A DNA stretch of 64,000 nucleotides. It comes from Cyanobacterium stanieri LEGE 03274 (GTDB lineage Bacteria > Cyanobacteriota > Cyanobacteriia > Cyanobacteriales > Cyanobacteriaceae). Position numbers and translations under genes: made by a program. The stretch spans positions 1 through 64,000 of the forward strand of contig NZ_JADEWC010000016.1 in NCBI RefSeq assembly GCF_015207825.1, in the 5' to 3' direction. Under the pieces are notes generated by a model, which made no database searches, was not told where the DNA came from, and was given only the letters and a program-made list of their open reading frames with translations. Within the stretch, counting starts at the first letter, position 1, and each line of letters starts with the position of its first letter. Below are positions 24,665 to 34,737 of the stretch, in pieces.

Positions 24665-26476
24665 TCAAATAGGGTGGAAGTAGTCGTAAATATTTTGAGC
24701 CAAATTAGGCCCGATACCATCCACCCCTTGAATTTGCTTTACACTGGCTTCCCTGATGTAATCCACCGAGTGAAAATGGGCTAAGAGACGTTTTTGGCGT
24801 TCAAAGCCTAAGCCCTGGATTTGGTCAAGTTGCGATCGCCTCGAAGCCTTTAATCGTTGTTGTCGGTGGAAGGTAACAGCGAAACGGTGAGCTTCATCCC
24901 TTAACCTCCTCAATAATTGTACCCCTGCTTGTTCGGCATCCGTAGGCAAAGGTTGGGATTGTTTGGGTAAAAATATCTCCTCCCTTTTTTTCGCTAAACT
25001 AATTACTTTCAGCTTACCTGTTAAATTTAACTCCTCTAACACCTCCCACACCGCCGAGAGTTGCCCTTTTCCGCCATCAATCATAATTAAGTCAGGATGG
25101 GGGTCATTGCCCGAAAAACGCCGTCTAATCACTTCCTGTAACGATAAAAAGTCGTCGGAATGTCCAATGGTGATGGTGGGGTTTTTAATTTTGTAGTGGC
25201 GATAATATTGTTTGGCAGGTTGTCCATCGATAAATACCACCCTAGAAGCCACGGCATTGGAACCCTGAAGGTGGGATATATCATACCCTTCGATATGCTT
25301 AGGAAGGTGTTTTAAACCGAGAATTTGGGCTAAATCCTCCATAGCTTCGAGGTTTACGAGGACGGATTTTTGGGTTTTTTCCAATTCAATGTGGGCATTT
25401 TTTTTCACCATGGCGATTAATTCCGCCTTAATTTGTCTTTGGGGGTTAATGATGGTGATTTTTTTGCCTGTTTTTTCTCCTAACCATTTCATCAATATTT
25501 CCGCATCCTCGAGGGGATGTTGTACCAAAATTTCGGAGGGAATTTCTAAGGGTTCAATTTGTTGATAATGTTGTTCTAATACCCTTTGTAAGATTTCCCC
25601 CGCCTCGGTTTCCTTACCACTATCGGTGTAAAAGCCCAATCTACCCACCAAACGCCCTGCCCTAATTTGAAATAGTTGAATGCAAGTATGTTGTTCATCT
25701 TGGGCAAGGGCGATCGCATCCTGGGATATGGTATCGTCAGGCAAGGCTACCTTTTGGGTGGCAAATAATTGCTCTAAACTGTGGATTTGATCTCGATATT
25801 TTGCCGCCTTTTCAAAGTCAAGATTTTCCGCCGCCTTTTCCATTTGTTGCCGTAACTGATTGATTAGTTCATTTGTCCTCCCTTGAAAAATAAGAGCAAT
25901 TTTTTGGATGGTTTGTTGATATTGTTGAGGCGAAATGAGGTTTTGACATACCCCAGGGCATTTTCCCATATCATAATTTAAGCAGGGTCTATCTTTATGT
26001 AACGGCTTGGGGCGCTGTCTGAGGGCAAAATTATTTTTAATTAAGTCGAGGGTATGCCGTAATCCCCTTGTATCAGTATAGGGCCCATAGTAGCGATCGC
26101 CCTTACTTTTTACCCTTCTTTTACGGGTGATAAAAATGCGAGGATATTTTTCAGACCAAGTAATACACACATAAGGATACTTCTTATCATCTTTGAGCAA
26201 CACATTAAAATGGGGTTGATGTTGCTTGATTAAATTCGCTTCTAATGCCAGGGCTTCGGCTTCGGTGTCGGTGACAATAAAATCAATATCCCGTATCTGA
26301 GATACCATCAAGGCAATACGGTTACTATGTCTCTGGGAGGGGGCAAAATAGGATGATACCCTTTTGCGTAAATTTTTTGCCTTACCTATATATAATATCT
26401 CCCCGGTGCGATCGCGCATAAAATAAACCCCCGCATCGGAGGGCAAATCCTTTAATTTCGGCAACTGATAATTCAC
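24665..26476 (-). CDS. uvrC: Excinuclease ABC subunit C
   Basis: Makes the dual incisions in nucleotide excision repair with UvrA and UvrB. The 603 residues are close to the usual 610. It has an N-terminal GIY-YIG nuclease (about 14-90: [20 protein letters not shown]), a Cys-containing linker ([13 protein letters not shown]), a UVR coiled UvrB-binding motif (about 205-240), an RNase H-like C-terminal nuclease ([30 protein letters not shown]) and paired helix-hairpin-helix motifs at the end ([20 protein letters not shown]). Start ATG at 26476. A PPOX gene is transcribed divergently 63 bp away. Confidence 0.97.
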   Translation of the reverse strand: MNYQLPKLKDLPSDAGVYFMRDRTGEILYIGKAKNLRKRVSSYFAPSQRHSNRIALMVSQIRDIDFIVTDTEAEALALEANLIKQHQPHFNVLLKDDKKYPYVCITWSEKYPRIFITRKRRVKSKGDRYYGPYTDTRGLRHTLDLIKNNFALRQRPKPLHKDRPCLNYDMGKCPGVCQNLISPQQYQQTIQKIALIFQGRTNELINQLRQQMEKAAENLDFEKAAKYRDQIHSLEQLFATQKVALPDDTISQDAIALAQDEQHTCIQLFQIRAGRLVGRLGFYTDSGKETEAGEILQRVLEQHYQQIEPLEIPSEILVQHPLEDAEILMKWLGEKTGKKITIINPQRQIKAELIAMVKKNAHIELEKTQKSVLVNLEAMEDLAQILGLKHLPKHIEGYDISHLQGSNAVASRVVFIDGQPAKQYYRHYKIKNPTITIGHSDDFLSLQEVIRRRFSGNDPHPDLIMIDGGKGQLSAVWEVLEELNLTGKLKVISLAKKREEIFLPKQSQPLPTDAEQAGVQLLRRLRDEAHRFAVTFHRQQRLKASRRSQLDQIQGLGFERQKRLLAHFHSVDYIREASVKQIQGVDGIGPNLAQNIYDYFHPI

Positions 26477-26539
26477 GATGGTTTTAATTACTCAAAAAAA
26501 TAATGAATAATGGATAATGATTGATCTAAACTTAAACCT

Positions 26540-27118
26540 ATGACTAATATAGCACCGTGGCGATCGCCCCTAGCCAAAGCCTTACATCTAAATCGAGCCA
26601 AACCCCATAGCCGTTATTTTCAAATAGCAACCATCAACCCAGAAGGATTTCCCCACAATCGTACCGTCGTTTTTCGTGGTTTTTATGCAGATACCAACAA
26701 CCTACAAATTATCACCGACATTAGAAGCGAAAAATATCAACATCTACAAAAACAACCTCAAAGCGAGATTTGTTGGTATTTTACCAAAACCAGAGAACAA
26801 TTTAGAATCCAAGGTTTGATCGATATTATCACCTACCAAGAAAACAATAAAAATATGAGCCATGCCCGTCAACAAGCATGGGAAAAATTGAGCGATAACG
26901 CCAAAATACAATTTACATGGCCAACCCCAGGAGAAAAAGTTATTAAAGAATACCACACCGCAACAGATAGCCTTGAACAACCCCTTGATACCTTTTGTTT
27001 ATTAATATTAAAACCTCAAAAAGTTGACCATCTTCAACTCAAGGGTAACCCCCAAAATAGATACCGATACCACCTAGATGAAAAAAATAACTGGGTAATC
27101 ACTGCCATTAATCCGTAA
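26540..27118 (+). CDS. PPOX-class FMN-dependent enzyme, alr4036 family
   Basis: 192 residues of the pyridoxamine-phosphate-oxidase-like split-barrel flavin-binding family. It begins APWRSPLAKALHLNRAKPHSR, contains RTVVFRGF and SEICWYFTKTREQFRIQG, and ends with a beta strand (NRYRYHLDEKNNWVITAINP). This matches the cyanobacterial alr4036-type subgroup rather than authentic PdxH, which has a different C-terminal signature. The substrate is unknown; FMN binding is expected. It lies alone between uvrC (divergent) and a sensor kinase. Confidence 0.8.
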   Translation: MTNIAPWRSPLAKALHLNRAKPHSRYFQIATINPEGFPHNRTVVFRGFYADTNNLQIITDIRSEKYQHLQKQPQSEICWYFTKTREQFRIQGLIDIITYQENNKNMSHARQQAWEKLSDNAKIQFTWPTPGEKVIKEYHTATDSLEQPLDTFCLLILKPQKVDHLQLKGNPQNRYRYHLDEKNNWVITAINP

Positions 27119-27278
27119 AGTAACCTCCGTTGGGAATAATAGTTGTCAGTATGGGGGATGAGGAATAGGGGTGATGGGGAGTAGGGGGATAATAGTTGAA
27201 TTATTCATGATTAATTGTCAATTAAAACACTAACAATGTTATCTCGAGCTCAGGTTAAAGTAATAAAAGGAACAAAAG

Positions 27279-28376
27279 ATGAAACAAAAAATGACTTTAG
27301 GCACAAGGCTTTTTCTATCCCATTTAGCAGTGATGGTGGTAGGTTTAAGCACTTTTATTGGTGTGGCGAAAGTGTCCTCTCCCCAATTTTTTGTCCTAAG
27401 ATTAGAACAGTTAGAAAGAAAAGGATTTTTAACCGTAAGGTCTGCTAAAACTTATCTGATTGAAGGCTTTGAGACGGCGTGGAATCGTAGTACCATGTGG
27501 TCATTGGTTTTGGGTGGTTTAACCGCAGGGGGATTAAGTTATTATCTGAGTCGAAGAATTATGAAACCCCTACAGCAAATGAAAGACATTACCCACAATT
27601 TTGCAGCGGGGCATTGGGAGCAAAGAATGCCAGAAAGCGAGATTCCTGAGTTAAATCAATTGAGCGTCAGTTTTAATCGCATGGCTAGTAGTTTGGAGGA
27701 TGTGGAGAGAAGAAGAAGGGATTTAGTGGGAGATTTAACCCATGAGTTACGCACCCCTTTAACGGTGGTGAGAGGTTATTTGGAAGAATTAGCATCGGGG
27801 GATATGGAGGCTTCTCCCCAGTTATATTTGAATATGGTGCGCGAAACAAAACGTTTAGAAAATTTGACTCGGGATTTACAAGAGTTGTCGAAGGCGGAGG
27901 CTGGTTATTTATCTATTGATGTGAAACCGATTAATGTTTTACCTTTGTTGAGGGATTTGATTACTAGATTTCGGGATCAACTTTTGGATGATGGGCCAGT
28001 GTTAAAGTTATCATGTCCTAATAGTTTGCCCTTGGTAATGGCTGATGGCGATCGCACCGAACAAATTTTAGTGAATTTATTGGGAAATGCCATTCGTTAC
28101 ACGGAAATTGGTTCTATTGAAATTTTTACAGAAATAGTTAATAAATTTTTATGGATTGCCATCGAAGATACCGGCACAGGCATTGCCCCGGAAGATTTAC
28201 CCCATGTATTTGAAAGATTTTGGCGAGCCGATCGCTCCCGTAACAGTTATTCTGGGGGCAGTGGTATTGGTTTAGCTATTACCAAAAAATTGGTAGAATT
28301 GCACGGCGGAGCTATCGAGGTAACCAGTCAACTTAACCAAGGCACTACTTTTCGCTTTTGTTTACCCTTGGCTTGA
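27279..28376 (+). CDS. Two-component sensor histidine kinase (HAMP-HisKA-HATPase)
   Basis: 365 residues. Two membrane helices (about 12-33 and 73-90) enclose a short outer loop, followed by a HAMP domain (about 90-145), HisKA with His155 in GDLTHELRTPL, and a HATPase domain with N box (QILVNLLGNAIRYT), G1 (IEDTGTGI) and G2 (GGSGIGLAI). All catalytic motifs are intact. The small outer domain suggests membrane or light-stress sensing rather than binding a large ligand. No response regulator is adjacent. The last 15 bp overlap the end of convergent plsC. The ATG at 27279 gives a proper charged N-terminus before the first helix. Confidence 0.93.
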   Translation: MKQKMTLGTRLFLSHLAVMVVGLSTFIGVAKVSSPQFFVLRLEQLERKGFLTVRSAKTYLIEGFETAWNRSTMWSLVLGGLTAGGLSYYLSRRIMKPLQQMKDITHNFAAGHWEQRMPESEIPELNQLSVSFNRMASSLEDVERRRRDLVGDLTHELRTPLTVVRGYLEELASGDMEASPQLYLNMVRETKRLENLTRDLQELSKAEAGYLSIDVKPINVLPLLRDLITRFRDQLLDDGPVLKLSCPNSLPLVMADGDRTEQILVNLLGNAIRYTEIGSIEIFTEIVNKFLWIAIEDTGTGIAPEDLPHVFERFWRADRSRNSYSGGSGIGLAITKKLVELHGGAIEVTSQLNQGTTFRFCLPLA

Positions 28377-29009
28377 GTGTAATTTATTAATGGCTTCAGC
28401 GTAAGATTGGGTAGCTAATTCTAAGTCTTTTTTCTTGGTGGAAGGGGGAGGGGGCATCACCTCACCAATTTTGATGTTAACGGAGACGGGTTGAGGTAAT
28501 TTTTTTCCCTTAACTAAGATGTTTTCTGTACCACAAAGGCACACGGGCAACACCGAGGCTTGGGATTTGGCGGCAATTAGGGCCGCGCCTAACTTGGGAT
28601 TATTTACTTTACCATCGTCGGTGCGAGTACCTTCGATAAACACACAGGTTGTCCATTCTTGTTCTATTCTAGCTAAGGCTTGACGGATGGCGTTGCGATC
28701 GCCCTCACCCCGATTCACAGGATACGCCCCCAAAAAGGAAATTAATTTACCAAATAAAGGGGAATTAAATAACTCTTGTTTGGCCATAAAAGATACCCGA
28801 CGGGGAATGGCACAAGCTAAAATAGGTGGGTCAAAAACACTGGCATGATTACTCACAATCATCAATTTGCCCTCACGGGGTACACCCTCCACATTTTCTA
28901 CCCTACCTCGAAAATAAAGATGAAAAAACGGGGAAACCACCAAAAACCTTGCTAGATAATAAACTGCTGGATTGGTCTTTTTAATGGATAATTTTGATTC
29001 CTTCGTCAT
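28362..29009 (-). CDS. plsC: 1-acyl-sn-glycerol-3-phosphate acyltransferase (PlsC family)
   Basis: Adds the second fatty acid to lysophosphatidate in membrane lipid synthesis. 215 residues, with the catalytic HX4D motif NHASVFD (His55, Asp60), a substrate-binding FIEGTRTDDGK block and a later VLPVCLCGTENI segment. The N-terminal hydrophobic stretch (about 15-33) should anchor it to the membrane. It is short but complete. Its stop overlaps the end of the convergent sensor-kinase gene by 15 bp. Confidence 0.9.
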   Translation of the reverse strand: MTKESKLSIKKTNPAVYYLARFLVVSPFFHLYFRGRVENVEGVPREGKLMIVSNHASVFDPPILACAIPRRVSFMAKQELFNSPLFGKLISFLGAYPVNRGEGDRNAIRQALARIEQEWTTCVFIEGTRTDDGKVNNPKLGAALIAAKSQASVLPVCLCGTENILVKGKKLPQPVSVNIKIGEVMPPPPSTKKKDLELATQSYAEAINKLHSSQG

Positions 29010-29388
29010 TTTGAATTTCTTTTGTTAAGATACTTTAAGTCAAAAAAAGTAAGATCTCTAAATGCGATCGCCCTTGGTCATTCAAGGATAAACCTTTGAG
29101 CCAAATTAATGTAAATAAGGTGTATAATTGACCACCAATTATTAAGTCTATTCTGATGCACAGAATACTAAATCAGTCAATCAAAATATACCTTAGTTCA
29201 ATAAATTGAACCATAAACCCGTAGCCTTGTAATTCATTGCAAGGGCAGTGATGATATTCGGATTTGGTATAAATATTACGAATAGCTTATGTTCAGAAAT
29301 TCCCCCTGATAATTAATGATCAAACAAAAAAAATAGTTAATTACTTTTAAGACATCAAAACAACACATTTAAGAGTTTCCATTATCAT
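29010..29388. other. Intergenic region plsC / S13 peptidase with a palindrome-family repeat
   Basis: 379 bp between divergent genes. It contains a HIP1 site near 29064 and the inverted third copy of the palindrome-centred repeat (29191-29275). No ORF is credible; A/T-rich sequence before 29389 probably holds the promoter. Confidence 0.55.
29191..29275. repeat. Palindrome-centred dispersed repeat, copy 3 (inverted)
   Basis: Core CCTTGTAATTCATTGCAAGG (29225-29244), in the opposite orientation to the other copies. Flanks TTCAATAAATTGAAC before and ATATTCGGATTTGGTAT after are shared. Confidence 0.65.
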
Positions 29389-30276
29389 ATGATTAAAAAG
29401 CACCAGTTTATAACTTTCCTCTCCATTCTCTCCATGGCCTTTAGTGGAGGGGCGGTTACTGCCCAAGATAACGCTTCTATTTTAGAGTTTAATCCTGCCC
29501 AGAGAAATCAATCTATCCCCATTCCCGTTAACCCCCCAGAAATTAGAAGTATCACCCCCAATATTTGCACCCCAGAATTAAATGCTTCTATCCAACAAAT
29601 TATTGATGCCTATGGTGGAGGTTGGGGAATTTTAGTAGAAAGTTTAGAGACGGGGGAAACCATTTACCATTACAACGCCGATAGGGGTTTTATTCCTGCT
29701 TCTAACACCAAAATTTTAACCACGGCGGCCGCTTTACAAAGAATGGACCCCAATGCTAATTTTAGTGGTAATACTTCTGTACGAGAATGGATTAATGTGG
29801 TTAATCTCAGAAGTAATAATTATTATGCCGATACCCTGTTACGTCGTGTGGGGGGTTCTACCACTGCTAAACAGATTTTAGCTCAAATGGGGGTCAATCC
29901 GAGTACCTTCCATTTTGCCGATGGCTCTGGATTATCCCGTAATAATGTGGCTACCCCAAGGGCGATCGTTCAAACCTTAAGGGTAATGTATAATGACCGT
30001 CATCGGGATGTATTTTTAGCTTCTTTACCCACGGCGGGGGTGAGTGGTACTCTAACTAATCGCATGAGGCAAACCCCTGTACAGGGCATTGTTAGGGCAA
30101 AAACAGGTACTCTACGGGGGGTAAGGGCTTTATCTGGTTATTTGGATCATAAGGATCATGGTACTTTAATCTTTAGTATTATGGCTAATCATCCTAGTAA
30201 TGTGGGTACTAATTTGGTAGGGGCGATCGATCAAATGTTAATTCGCATTAATATGGCCGGGCCTTGTCGTTCTTAA
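29389..30276 (+). CDS. dacB: Compact S13-family D-Ala-D-Ala carboxypeptidase/endopeptidase (PBP4-like)
   Basis: A penicillin-binding protein that trims peptidoglycan in the periplasm. 295 residues with a signal peptide (about 8-25, ending VTA-Q). The three active-site motifs are clear: SNTK (105-108), SRN (183-185, in GSGLSRNN) and KTG (238-240). GSGLSRNN is diagnostic of family S13. Typical S13 enzymes (about 450-500 residues) have a large insertion between the first two motifs, with about 240 residues separating them in E. coli PBP4. Here the spacing is only 75, so the insert domains are missing. Activity is plausible because the catalytic motifs are intact. Confidence 0.87.
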   Translation: MIKKHQFITFLSILSMAFSGGAVTAQDNASILEFNPAQRNQSIPIPVNPPEIRSITPNICTPELNASIQQIIDAYGGGWGILVESLETGETIYHYNADRGFIPASNTKILTTAAALQRMDPNANFSGNTSVREWINVVNLRSNNYYADTLLRRVGGSTTAKQILAQMGVNPSTFHFADGSGLSRNNVATPRAIVQTLRVMYNDRHRDVFLASLPTAGVSGTLTNRMRQTPVQGIVRAKTGTLRGVRALSGYLDHKDHGTLIFSIMANHPSNVGTNLVGAIDQMLIRINMAGPCRS

Positions 30277-30397
30277 CGAATTTGTAACAAAATTGACATG
30301 GGTATTTAACCATGAAAATATAGTTTATTAGCCCTATCCTTGATGGTTATTAATGGTGGGGAAGGTAATCGATATTTAGAGTTTGGGAGTATGGTCT

Positions 30398-30787
30398 ATG
30401 ATTGTTTATGTTTTATTATACAATTCGGGAACAAGCAATGAAGGTATTCACACATTACAGATAGGCGATCGCGACTGTGTGTTGATGTTTGAATCGGAAG
30501 ATGATGCGGTGCGCTATGCGTTACTTTTGGAGGCTCAAGATTTTCCCATGCCTTCGGCTGAAGCCATTGAAATGGATGAGATTGAGGATTTTTGTGCCAG
30601 TGCGGGGTATGATTACAAGTTTATCTCTGAGGGTATGTTAGAAGTTCCCCCTGAGAATAATGTCGAACATATGGACTGGGATATTAATGGCACTCCTCAA
30701 GCACCGATTACCGAAAATTCTTCCCAAGCCGAAATGTCTGCTTTTGAACTTGAGCGTATTCGCCGTCAATTGGAGGGGTTACTATAA
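30398..30787 (+). CDS. DUF3110 domain protein
   Basis: 129 residues from the ATG at 30398 (MIVYVLLYNSGTSNEGIHTL). The frame opens earlier with a TTG at 30383, but the conserved family start is MIVYVLLYN. The DUF3110 core is visible: VLMFESEDDAVRYALLLEAQDFPMP. The C-terminal 40 residues are acidic and less ordered. There is no signal or membrane segment. It is found mainly in cyanobacteria and plants and has no assigned function. Heptamer-like repeats follow, then murQ. Confidence 0.82.
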   Translation: MIVYVLLYNSGTSNEGIHTLQIGDRDCVLMFESEDDAVRYALLLEAQDFPMPSAEAIEMDEIEDFCASAGYDYKFISEGMLEVPPENNVEHMDWDINGTPQAPITENSSQAEMSAFELERIRRQLEGLL

Positions 30788-30855
30788 TTGATAATTGAGA
30801 ATGGATAATGGATAATGTTGTTTGACTGTTAATAATGGTCAATGAACAATATTGA
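30786..30855. repeat. Heptamer-type repeats between DUF3110 and murQ genes
   Basis: Units such as ATTGATAATTGAGAATGGAT, AATGGATAATG and AATGAACAAT fill most of the spacer. Confidence 0.55.
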
Positions 30856-30873
30856 TAATTTTGGTTTTTAATC

Positions 30874-31791
30874 ATGAATAATGAAGTCACTAGGGGACAT
30901 CTTTTAACCGAGCAGATTAATCCTGCTAGTATGAATCTTGATCAGCTTTCTTGTTTGCAAATCGTTGATGTTTTTAACCAAGAGGATCAAAAAACCGTAG
31001 ATGCGATCGCCCTTGCCCGTCAATCCTTAGCCCAAGCCATCGACATTACCGCCCAATGCCTTAGTCAAGGGGGTCGATTATTTTACATTGGGGCAGGTAC
31101 TAGCGGTCGTTTAGGGGTACTTGATGCGGCGGAATGTCCCCCCACCTTCTGCACCGATCCAACCCTCGTACAAGGCATTCTAGCAGGGGGAGAAGGGGCA
31201 ATGTTCAAAAGTTCCGAAGCCCTAGAAGACTTACCCGAAGATGGCGCAAGGGCGATCGCCCATTACGAAATCAACGAAATAGATGTAGTAGTCGGCATCA
31301 CCGCAGGAGGTACTACCCCTTACGTCCATGGAGCGTTAGAAGAAGCCCGAAAAAGAAAAGCGAAAACCATCTTTATCAGTTGTATTCCCCAAGAGCAACT
31401 AAAAATAGAAGTAGATGTGGACATTCGACTACTCACAGGCCCAGAAGTCTTAGCAGGTTCAACCCGCCTCAAAGCAGGTACAGTCACCAAAATGGCCCTA
31501 AACATCATTTCCACAGGGGTAATGGTCAAACTAGGCAAAGTTTACGGCAACAGAATGATCGATGTATCCGTCACCAACTCTAAACTACTAGATAGAGCCT
31601 TAAGAATTATTACCGACTTAACCGACTTAGAGCGAGAAAAAGCCCAAGAATTATTAACTGCCAGTGGTTCAAAAGTTAAACTAGCCCTACTAATGCACTG
31701 GAAAAACCTTAATAAAAACCAAGCCCAAACCCTCCTCGACAAACATCAAGGTAACCTACGCCAAGCCCTCGATAACACATTCTCAACCTGA
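30874..31791 (+). CDS. murQ: N-acetylmuramic acid 6-phosphate etherase
   Basis: Splits MurNAc-6-phosphate into GlcNAc-6-phosphate and D-lactate during recycling of cell-wall sugars. 305 residues with a SIS fold: YIGAGTSGRLGVLDAAECPP (phosphosugar binding), ILAGGEGAMFKSSEALED (catalytic Glu region) and VVGITAGGTTPYVHGALEEA. The C-terminal helical domain is typical. It follows the S13 peptidase and DUF3110 genes in the same direction, so this end of the window contains two peptidoglycan genes; co-regulation is possible but repeats separate them. Confidence 0.95.
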   Translation: MNNEVTRGHLLTEQINPASMNLDQLSCLQIVDVFNQEDQKTVDAIALARQSLAQAIDITAQCLSQGGRLFYIGAGTSGRLGVLDAAECPPTFCTDPTLVQGILAGGEGAMFKSSEALEDLPEDGARAIAHYEINEIDVVVGITAGGTTPYVHGALEEARKRKAKTIFISCIPQEQLKIEVDVDIRLLTGPEVLAGSTRLKAGTVTKMALNIISTGVMVKLGKVYGNRMIDVSVTNSKLLDRALRIITDLTDLEREKAQELLTASGSKVKLALLMHWKNLNKNQAQTLLDKHQGNLRQALDNTFST

Positions 31792-31987
31792 TACCAAATC
31801 AGATTAGTAAAGTTTACTATTATCCACCGTGTAAGAATTGACAATATAGCCATTTTCATCTCGGTGAGGTACAAAATGAGTGATTTTTAGGCAATAGGCA
31901 ATGGTTAACACCTTTCAAAAATCAAAAATGTTGTCCCAAACTTAAAATTAACCTCATTTTTTGAGAAGGAGTTATCCCACCCTAATA

Positions 31988-32785
31988 TTAAAGAGTTTTT
32001 TCCGATTGCACCATACGATAATAAGAAAACCAACCACTAATAACCATAACCCCCGCAAAGATAACTAAAAACCAAAAATGATTTTCTACATCTTCAAAAC
32101 TACTACCCCCAGCCCACACATTAAGTAAAGCCTCATTCATATGAAAAATGGGGTTAAATTGAGCTACCGTTAATAAACCATCGGGAAACAAAGAAGTAGG
32201 CAAAAAAGCCCCCCCAATAATTAATAATGGTACTCCAAAAGTAGCCACGATCGCATTTACATCCTCTGTGCGTTTGGCCAACTGAGTACCTAAAATAAAA
32301 CCAACCCCCACATAACCAGCAATGCTAAGAAACAGAATCGCAACCCCCAGAAAAAAATCACCCTCAATGGTTTCTCCCCTCACCAAAATCACCCCATAAA
32401 CCAAAACAGTTTGCCCAATACCGATTAAAGCATGAGCCAGAAAAATGCCGATAAAATAAGAAAAACCACTTAATGGAGAGATAAATAATCTTTTTAAGGT
32501 TTTTTGCTCCCTTTCAGATACCACCGTTGCCACACTTCCCCCCAAACAACTAAAAAATAAAGCTGCCCCCACGAGGCTAGGAGGTGCTGCCATTTTCAGG
32601 GCTTCTGATAACTCTAAACTTGCCCTTTCTCCTAAAATATAACCATTAATAAATAAAATAGAAATTGGAAAAATTGACCAAAAAATTAAACTTCTTCTTC
32701 TCTTAATTAATTCCGTTAAAATTCTTTGACTAACTGCTAATGTTTCATCCCAATATTTCATCATAACTAATTTATTTATTATCAA
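31988..32785 (-). CDS. ABC-2 type exporter permease
   Basis: 265 residues with six predicted membrane helices (for example IFWSIFPISILFINGYIL, GAALFFSCLGGSVATVVS and FGVPLLIIGGAFLP). The ABC-2 signature region is SEREQKTLKRLFISPLSGFSYFIG. The start could be any of three Met within nine residues (M1, M8 or M9, MKYWDE); I keep the first. The partner ATPase is not adjacent, so the cargo is unknown. A small membrane protein gene lies 55 bp upstream in the same direction and may belong to the same transcript. Confidence 0.82.
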   Translation of the reverse strand: MIINKLVMMKYWDETLAVSQRILTELIKRRRSLIFWSIFPISILFINGYILGERASLELSEALKMAAPPSLVGAALFFSCLGGSVATVVSEREQKTLKRLFISPLSGFSYFIGIFLAHALIGIGQTVLVYGVILVRGETIEGDFFLGVAILFLSIAGYVGVGFILGTQLAKRTEDVNAIVATFGVPLLIIGGAFLPTSLFPDGLLTVAQFNPIFHMNEALLNVWAGGSSFEDVENHFWFLVIFAGVMVISGWFSYYRMVQSEKTL

Positions 32786-32840
32786 ATCAATGGCTAAACA
32801 ATTATATTTAATAAGGTCACATATTACTATTAATTATTGA

Positions 32841-33218
32841 CTATTCCTCCCTACCTTGGGAATCTTGACGACCTAAAGCATAAACTCCACAGGCGATCGC
32901 CCCTAAAATTCCCATGCTAATATCCCAACTTTTGCCAAAACTTATTTGCACTAAATAATTAGTTAAAATACCAAAAATAAAAAAAGGAATAATACTCATT
33001 AAAGAAGCTAAAAAAGCATTTTGAGACTCTCTACCCTTCCTAGTACGTTCAAATTCTTCCTCAGAAGTATATAAATATTGTTCTGCAAAATTAAACCATC
33101 TTTCTAAACCATTAATAACTTTTTCCCGTAAAGACGCAAAAGCCAAATATAAAGCCAATGACCATAAACAACTACCCGTAATTATAGCCATATCAAAAGA
33201 AAAATAAAAAGGAAACAT
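32841..33218 (-). CDS. Conserved small membrane protein (unknown)
   Basis: 125 residues. Hydrophobic helices near 10-28 and about 68-88 and a shorter one near 97-113 frame a charged middle segment (YTSEEEFERTRKGRESQ). The start may be the internal MAIITGS at residue 10. I do not recognise a family. It is next to an ABC-2 permease on the same strand and may be a cofactor of that transporter, but nothing in the sequence proves this. Confidence 0.6.
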   Translation of the reverse strand: MFPFYFSFDMAIITGSCLWSLALYLAFASLREKVINGLERWFNFAEQYLYTSEEEFERTRKGRESQNAFLASLMSIIPFFIFGILTNYLVQISFGKSWDISMGILGAIACGVYALGRQDSQGREE

Positions 33219-33543
33219 ACTATATACAATTAATTAAGATTTTAATATCATAACGAAAAAAAAGCCGAGAAATGATCATAAAAAATTATCAATCAAAACA
33301 AAATGGAGGTTTAACCGAACCTAAATCAAGATATAATTTTGCTACCTTAGAATTAAGTAAGTAACACTTTCAAAGTAAATCAAAGATCAAGATTAGCGTC
33401 AATTATTGACAACCCCTAATAAAATCTTGATAATAAAAAACATTCAACATTCTTGAAAATAAGTAATACTTACCCCTAAGTTATCATATATATCTTACTA
33501 AAATTAATTTTATTGTTAAGGAAAAAGCAAAAAAAATAGAACT
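33219..33543. other. AT-rich intergenic region before the DnaJ-like gene
   Basis: 325 bp between divergent genes, with no ORF. CTTAGAATTAAGTAAGTAAC near 33348 echoes the TTAAGTA motif seen before devC, and AAGTAATACTTAC near 33460 is a short palindrome. The promoter for the DnaJ-like gene must lie here, but I cannot define it. Confidence 0.4.
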
Positions 33544-34545
33544 ATGGCAAGTACAGATTTTAAAGATTATTATTCAGTTTTAGGAATTAATAAAAGTGCC
33601 ACAGCAGATGAAATTAAGAAGGCTTTTCGTAAATTAGCAGTAAAATATCATCCAGATCGTAACCCTGACAACAAACAAGCAGAAGAAAAATTTAAAGAAA
33701 TTAGTGAGGCTTACGAAGTATTAGGAGACGCAGATAAAAGGAAAAAATATGATCAATTTGGACGGTATTGGCAACAAGCAGGGCAAAAAACCCAATCCCC
33801 TTGGGGTAACAGCAGCGCTGGTGCGGGGGTAAATTTTGACGGCTTCGATTTTAGTCAATACAGTGGATTTGATGACTTTATCGATCAACTATTAGGACGT
33901 TTTTCTAACCCATCCTCCACGGGATATGGTAGCACAGGAAGTAGAACCAACAGCACAGGATTTGGAGATTTTGGCGGTTTTGGGGGGCAACAAACCTCTA
34001 ATAATAGCGCCTATAACATCGAAAAAAATATCAGTCTTACTTTCGCCCAAGCCTTTAAGGGGGTAGAGAGTAAAATTAACCTAGGCACAGAAACTGTCAC
34101 CGTGAGAATTCCCCCCGGGGCAAAATCAGGCACTAAAATTCGTTTACGGGGTAAAGGAAATGTTAATCCTTTAACTCAGCAAAGGGGCGATTTATATTTG
34201 AAAGTTGACTTAAAACCCCATAACTTTTTTTCCTTTGAGGATGATAAATTGGTTTGTGAAATGCCCATTACACCCCCAGAAGCTGTGTTAGGTAATGAAA
34301 TTTCTGTGCCTACCCCCGATGGTAGTGTTAGTGTCAAAATCCCTGCAGGTATTCGTCATGGGCAGTCTTTACGTCTCAAAGGTAAGGGATGGAGTAGCGC
34401 TAAGGGTAGTCGAGGTGATTTGTTAGTGCGCATTGCGATCGCAACTCCTGCTAACATAAGTGATAAAGAGAAAGAATATTATCAAAAAATAGAGGAAATT
34501 AGCACCTACAATCCTCGCCAAAACCTAGATAAAATAAAACTCTAA
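33544..34545 (+). CDS. DnaJ-family co-chaperone without zinc finger (CbpA-like)
   Basis: Stimulates Hsp70 (DnaK) ATPase and hands over clients. 333 residues: J domain (about 8-74) with HPD at 36-38 (YHPDRNPDN), then a Gly/Ser/Phe-rich linker (about 85-160, with FGDFGGFGG), then two substrate-binding C-terminal domains (about 165-320: [19 protein letters not shown] and [20 protein letters not shown]). The Cys-rich zinc repeats of type I DnaJ are absent, making it a type II J-protein. The ATG at 33544 gives a family-like start ([13 protein letters not shown]). Confidence 0.93.
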   Translation: MASTDFKDYYSVLGINKSATADEIKKAFRKLAVKYHPDRNPDNKQAEEKFKEISEAYEVLGDADKRKKYDQFGRYWQQAGQKTQSPWGNSSAGAGVNFDGFDFSQYSGFDDFIDQLLGRFSNPSSTGYGSTGSRTNSTGFGDFGGFGGQQTSNNSAYNIEKNISLTFAQAFKGVESKINLGTETVTVRIPPGAKSGTKIRLRGKGNVNPLTQQRGDLYLKVDLKPHNFFSFEDDKLVCEMPITPPEAVLGNEISVPTPDGSVSVKIPAGIRHGQSLRLKGKGWSSAKGSRGDLLVRIAIATPANISDKEKEYYQKIEEISTYNPRQNLDKIKL

Positions 34546-34578
34546 AATCATTGAGCTCACCATAATTATTAAATATAA

Positions 34579-34705
34579 GGCATTGCTGATTTTGAATATG
34601 AAACATTATTAAATTACAGTAAATGTATAGTATTAAAAGTATTATTACTATTGCCCATTCCCTATTGCCAAACTAAACTAAAAATTAAACCGACTAATTA
34701 TTTAT
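34579..34705. repeat. MITE-like element, copy C (right end lost)
   Basis: It starts GGCATTGCTGATTTTGAA, the family terminus, and reads on to ATTCCCTATTGCCAAACTAA. The far terminal inverted repeat is not present. Confidence 0.5.
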
Positions 34706-34737
34706 TCAGATTTTTATGAATTTAAAACCCTTCTATC

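Noticed and set aside
31134-31583. 149-codon ORF overlapping murQ in another frame
   Set aside because: Arg/His/Ser-rich shadow of a gene with strong MurQ motifs.
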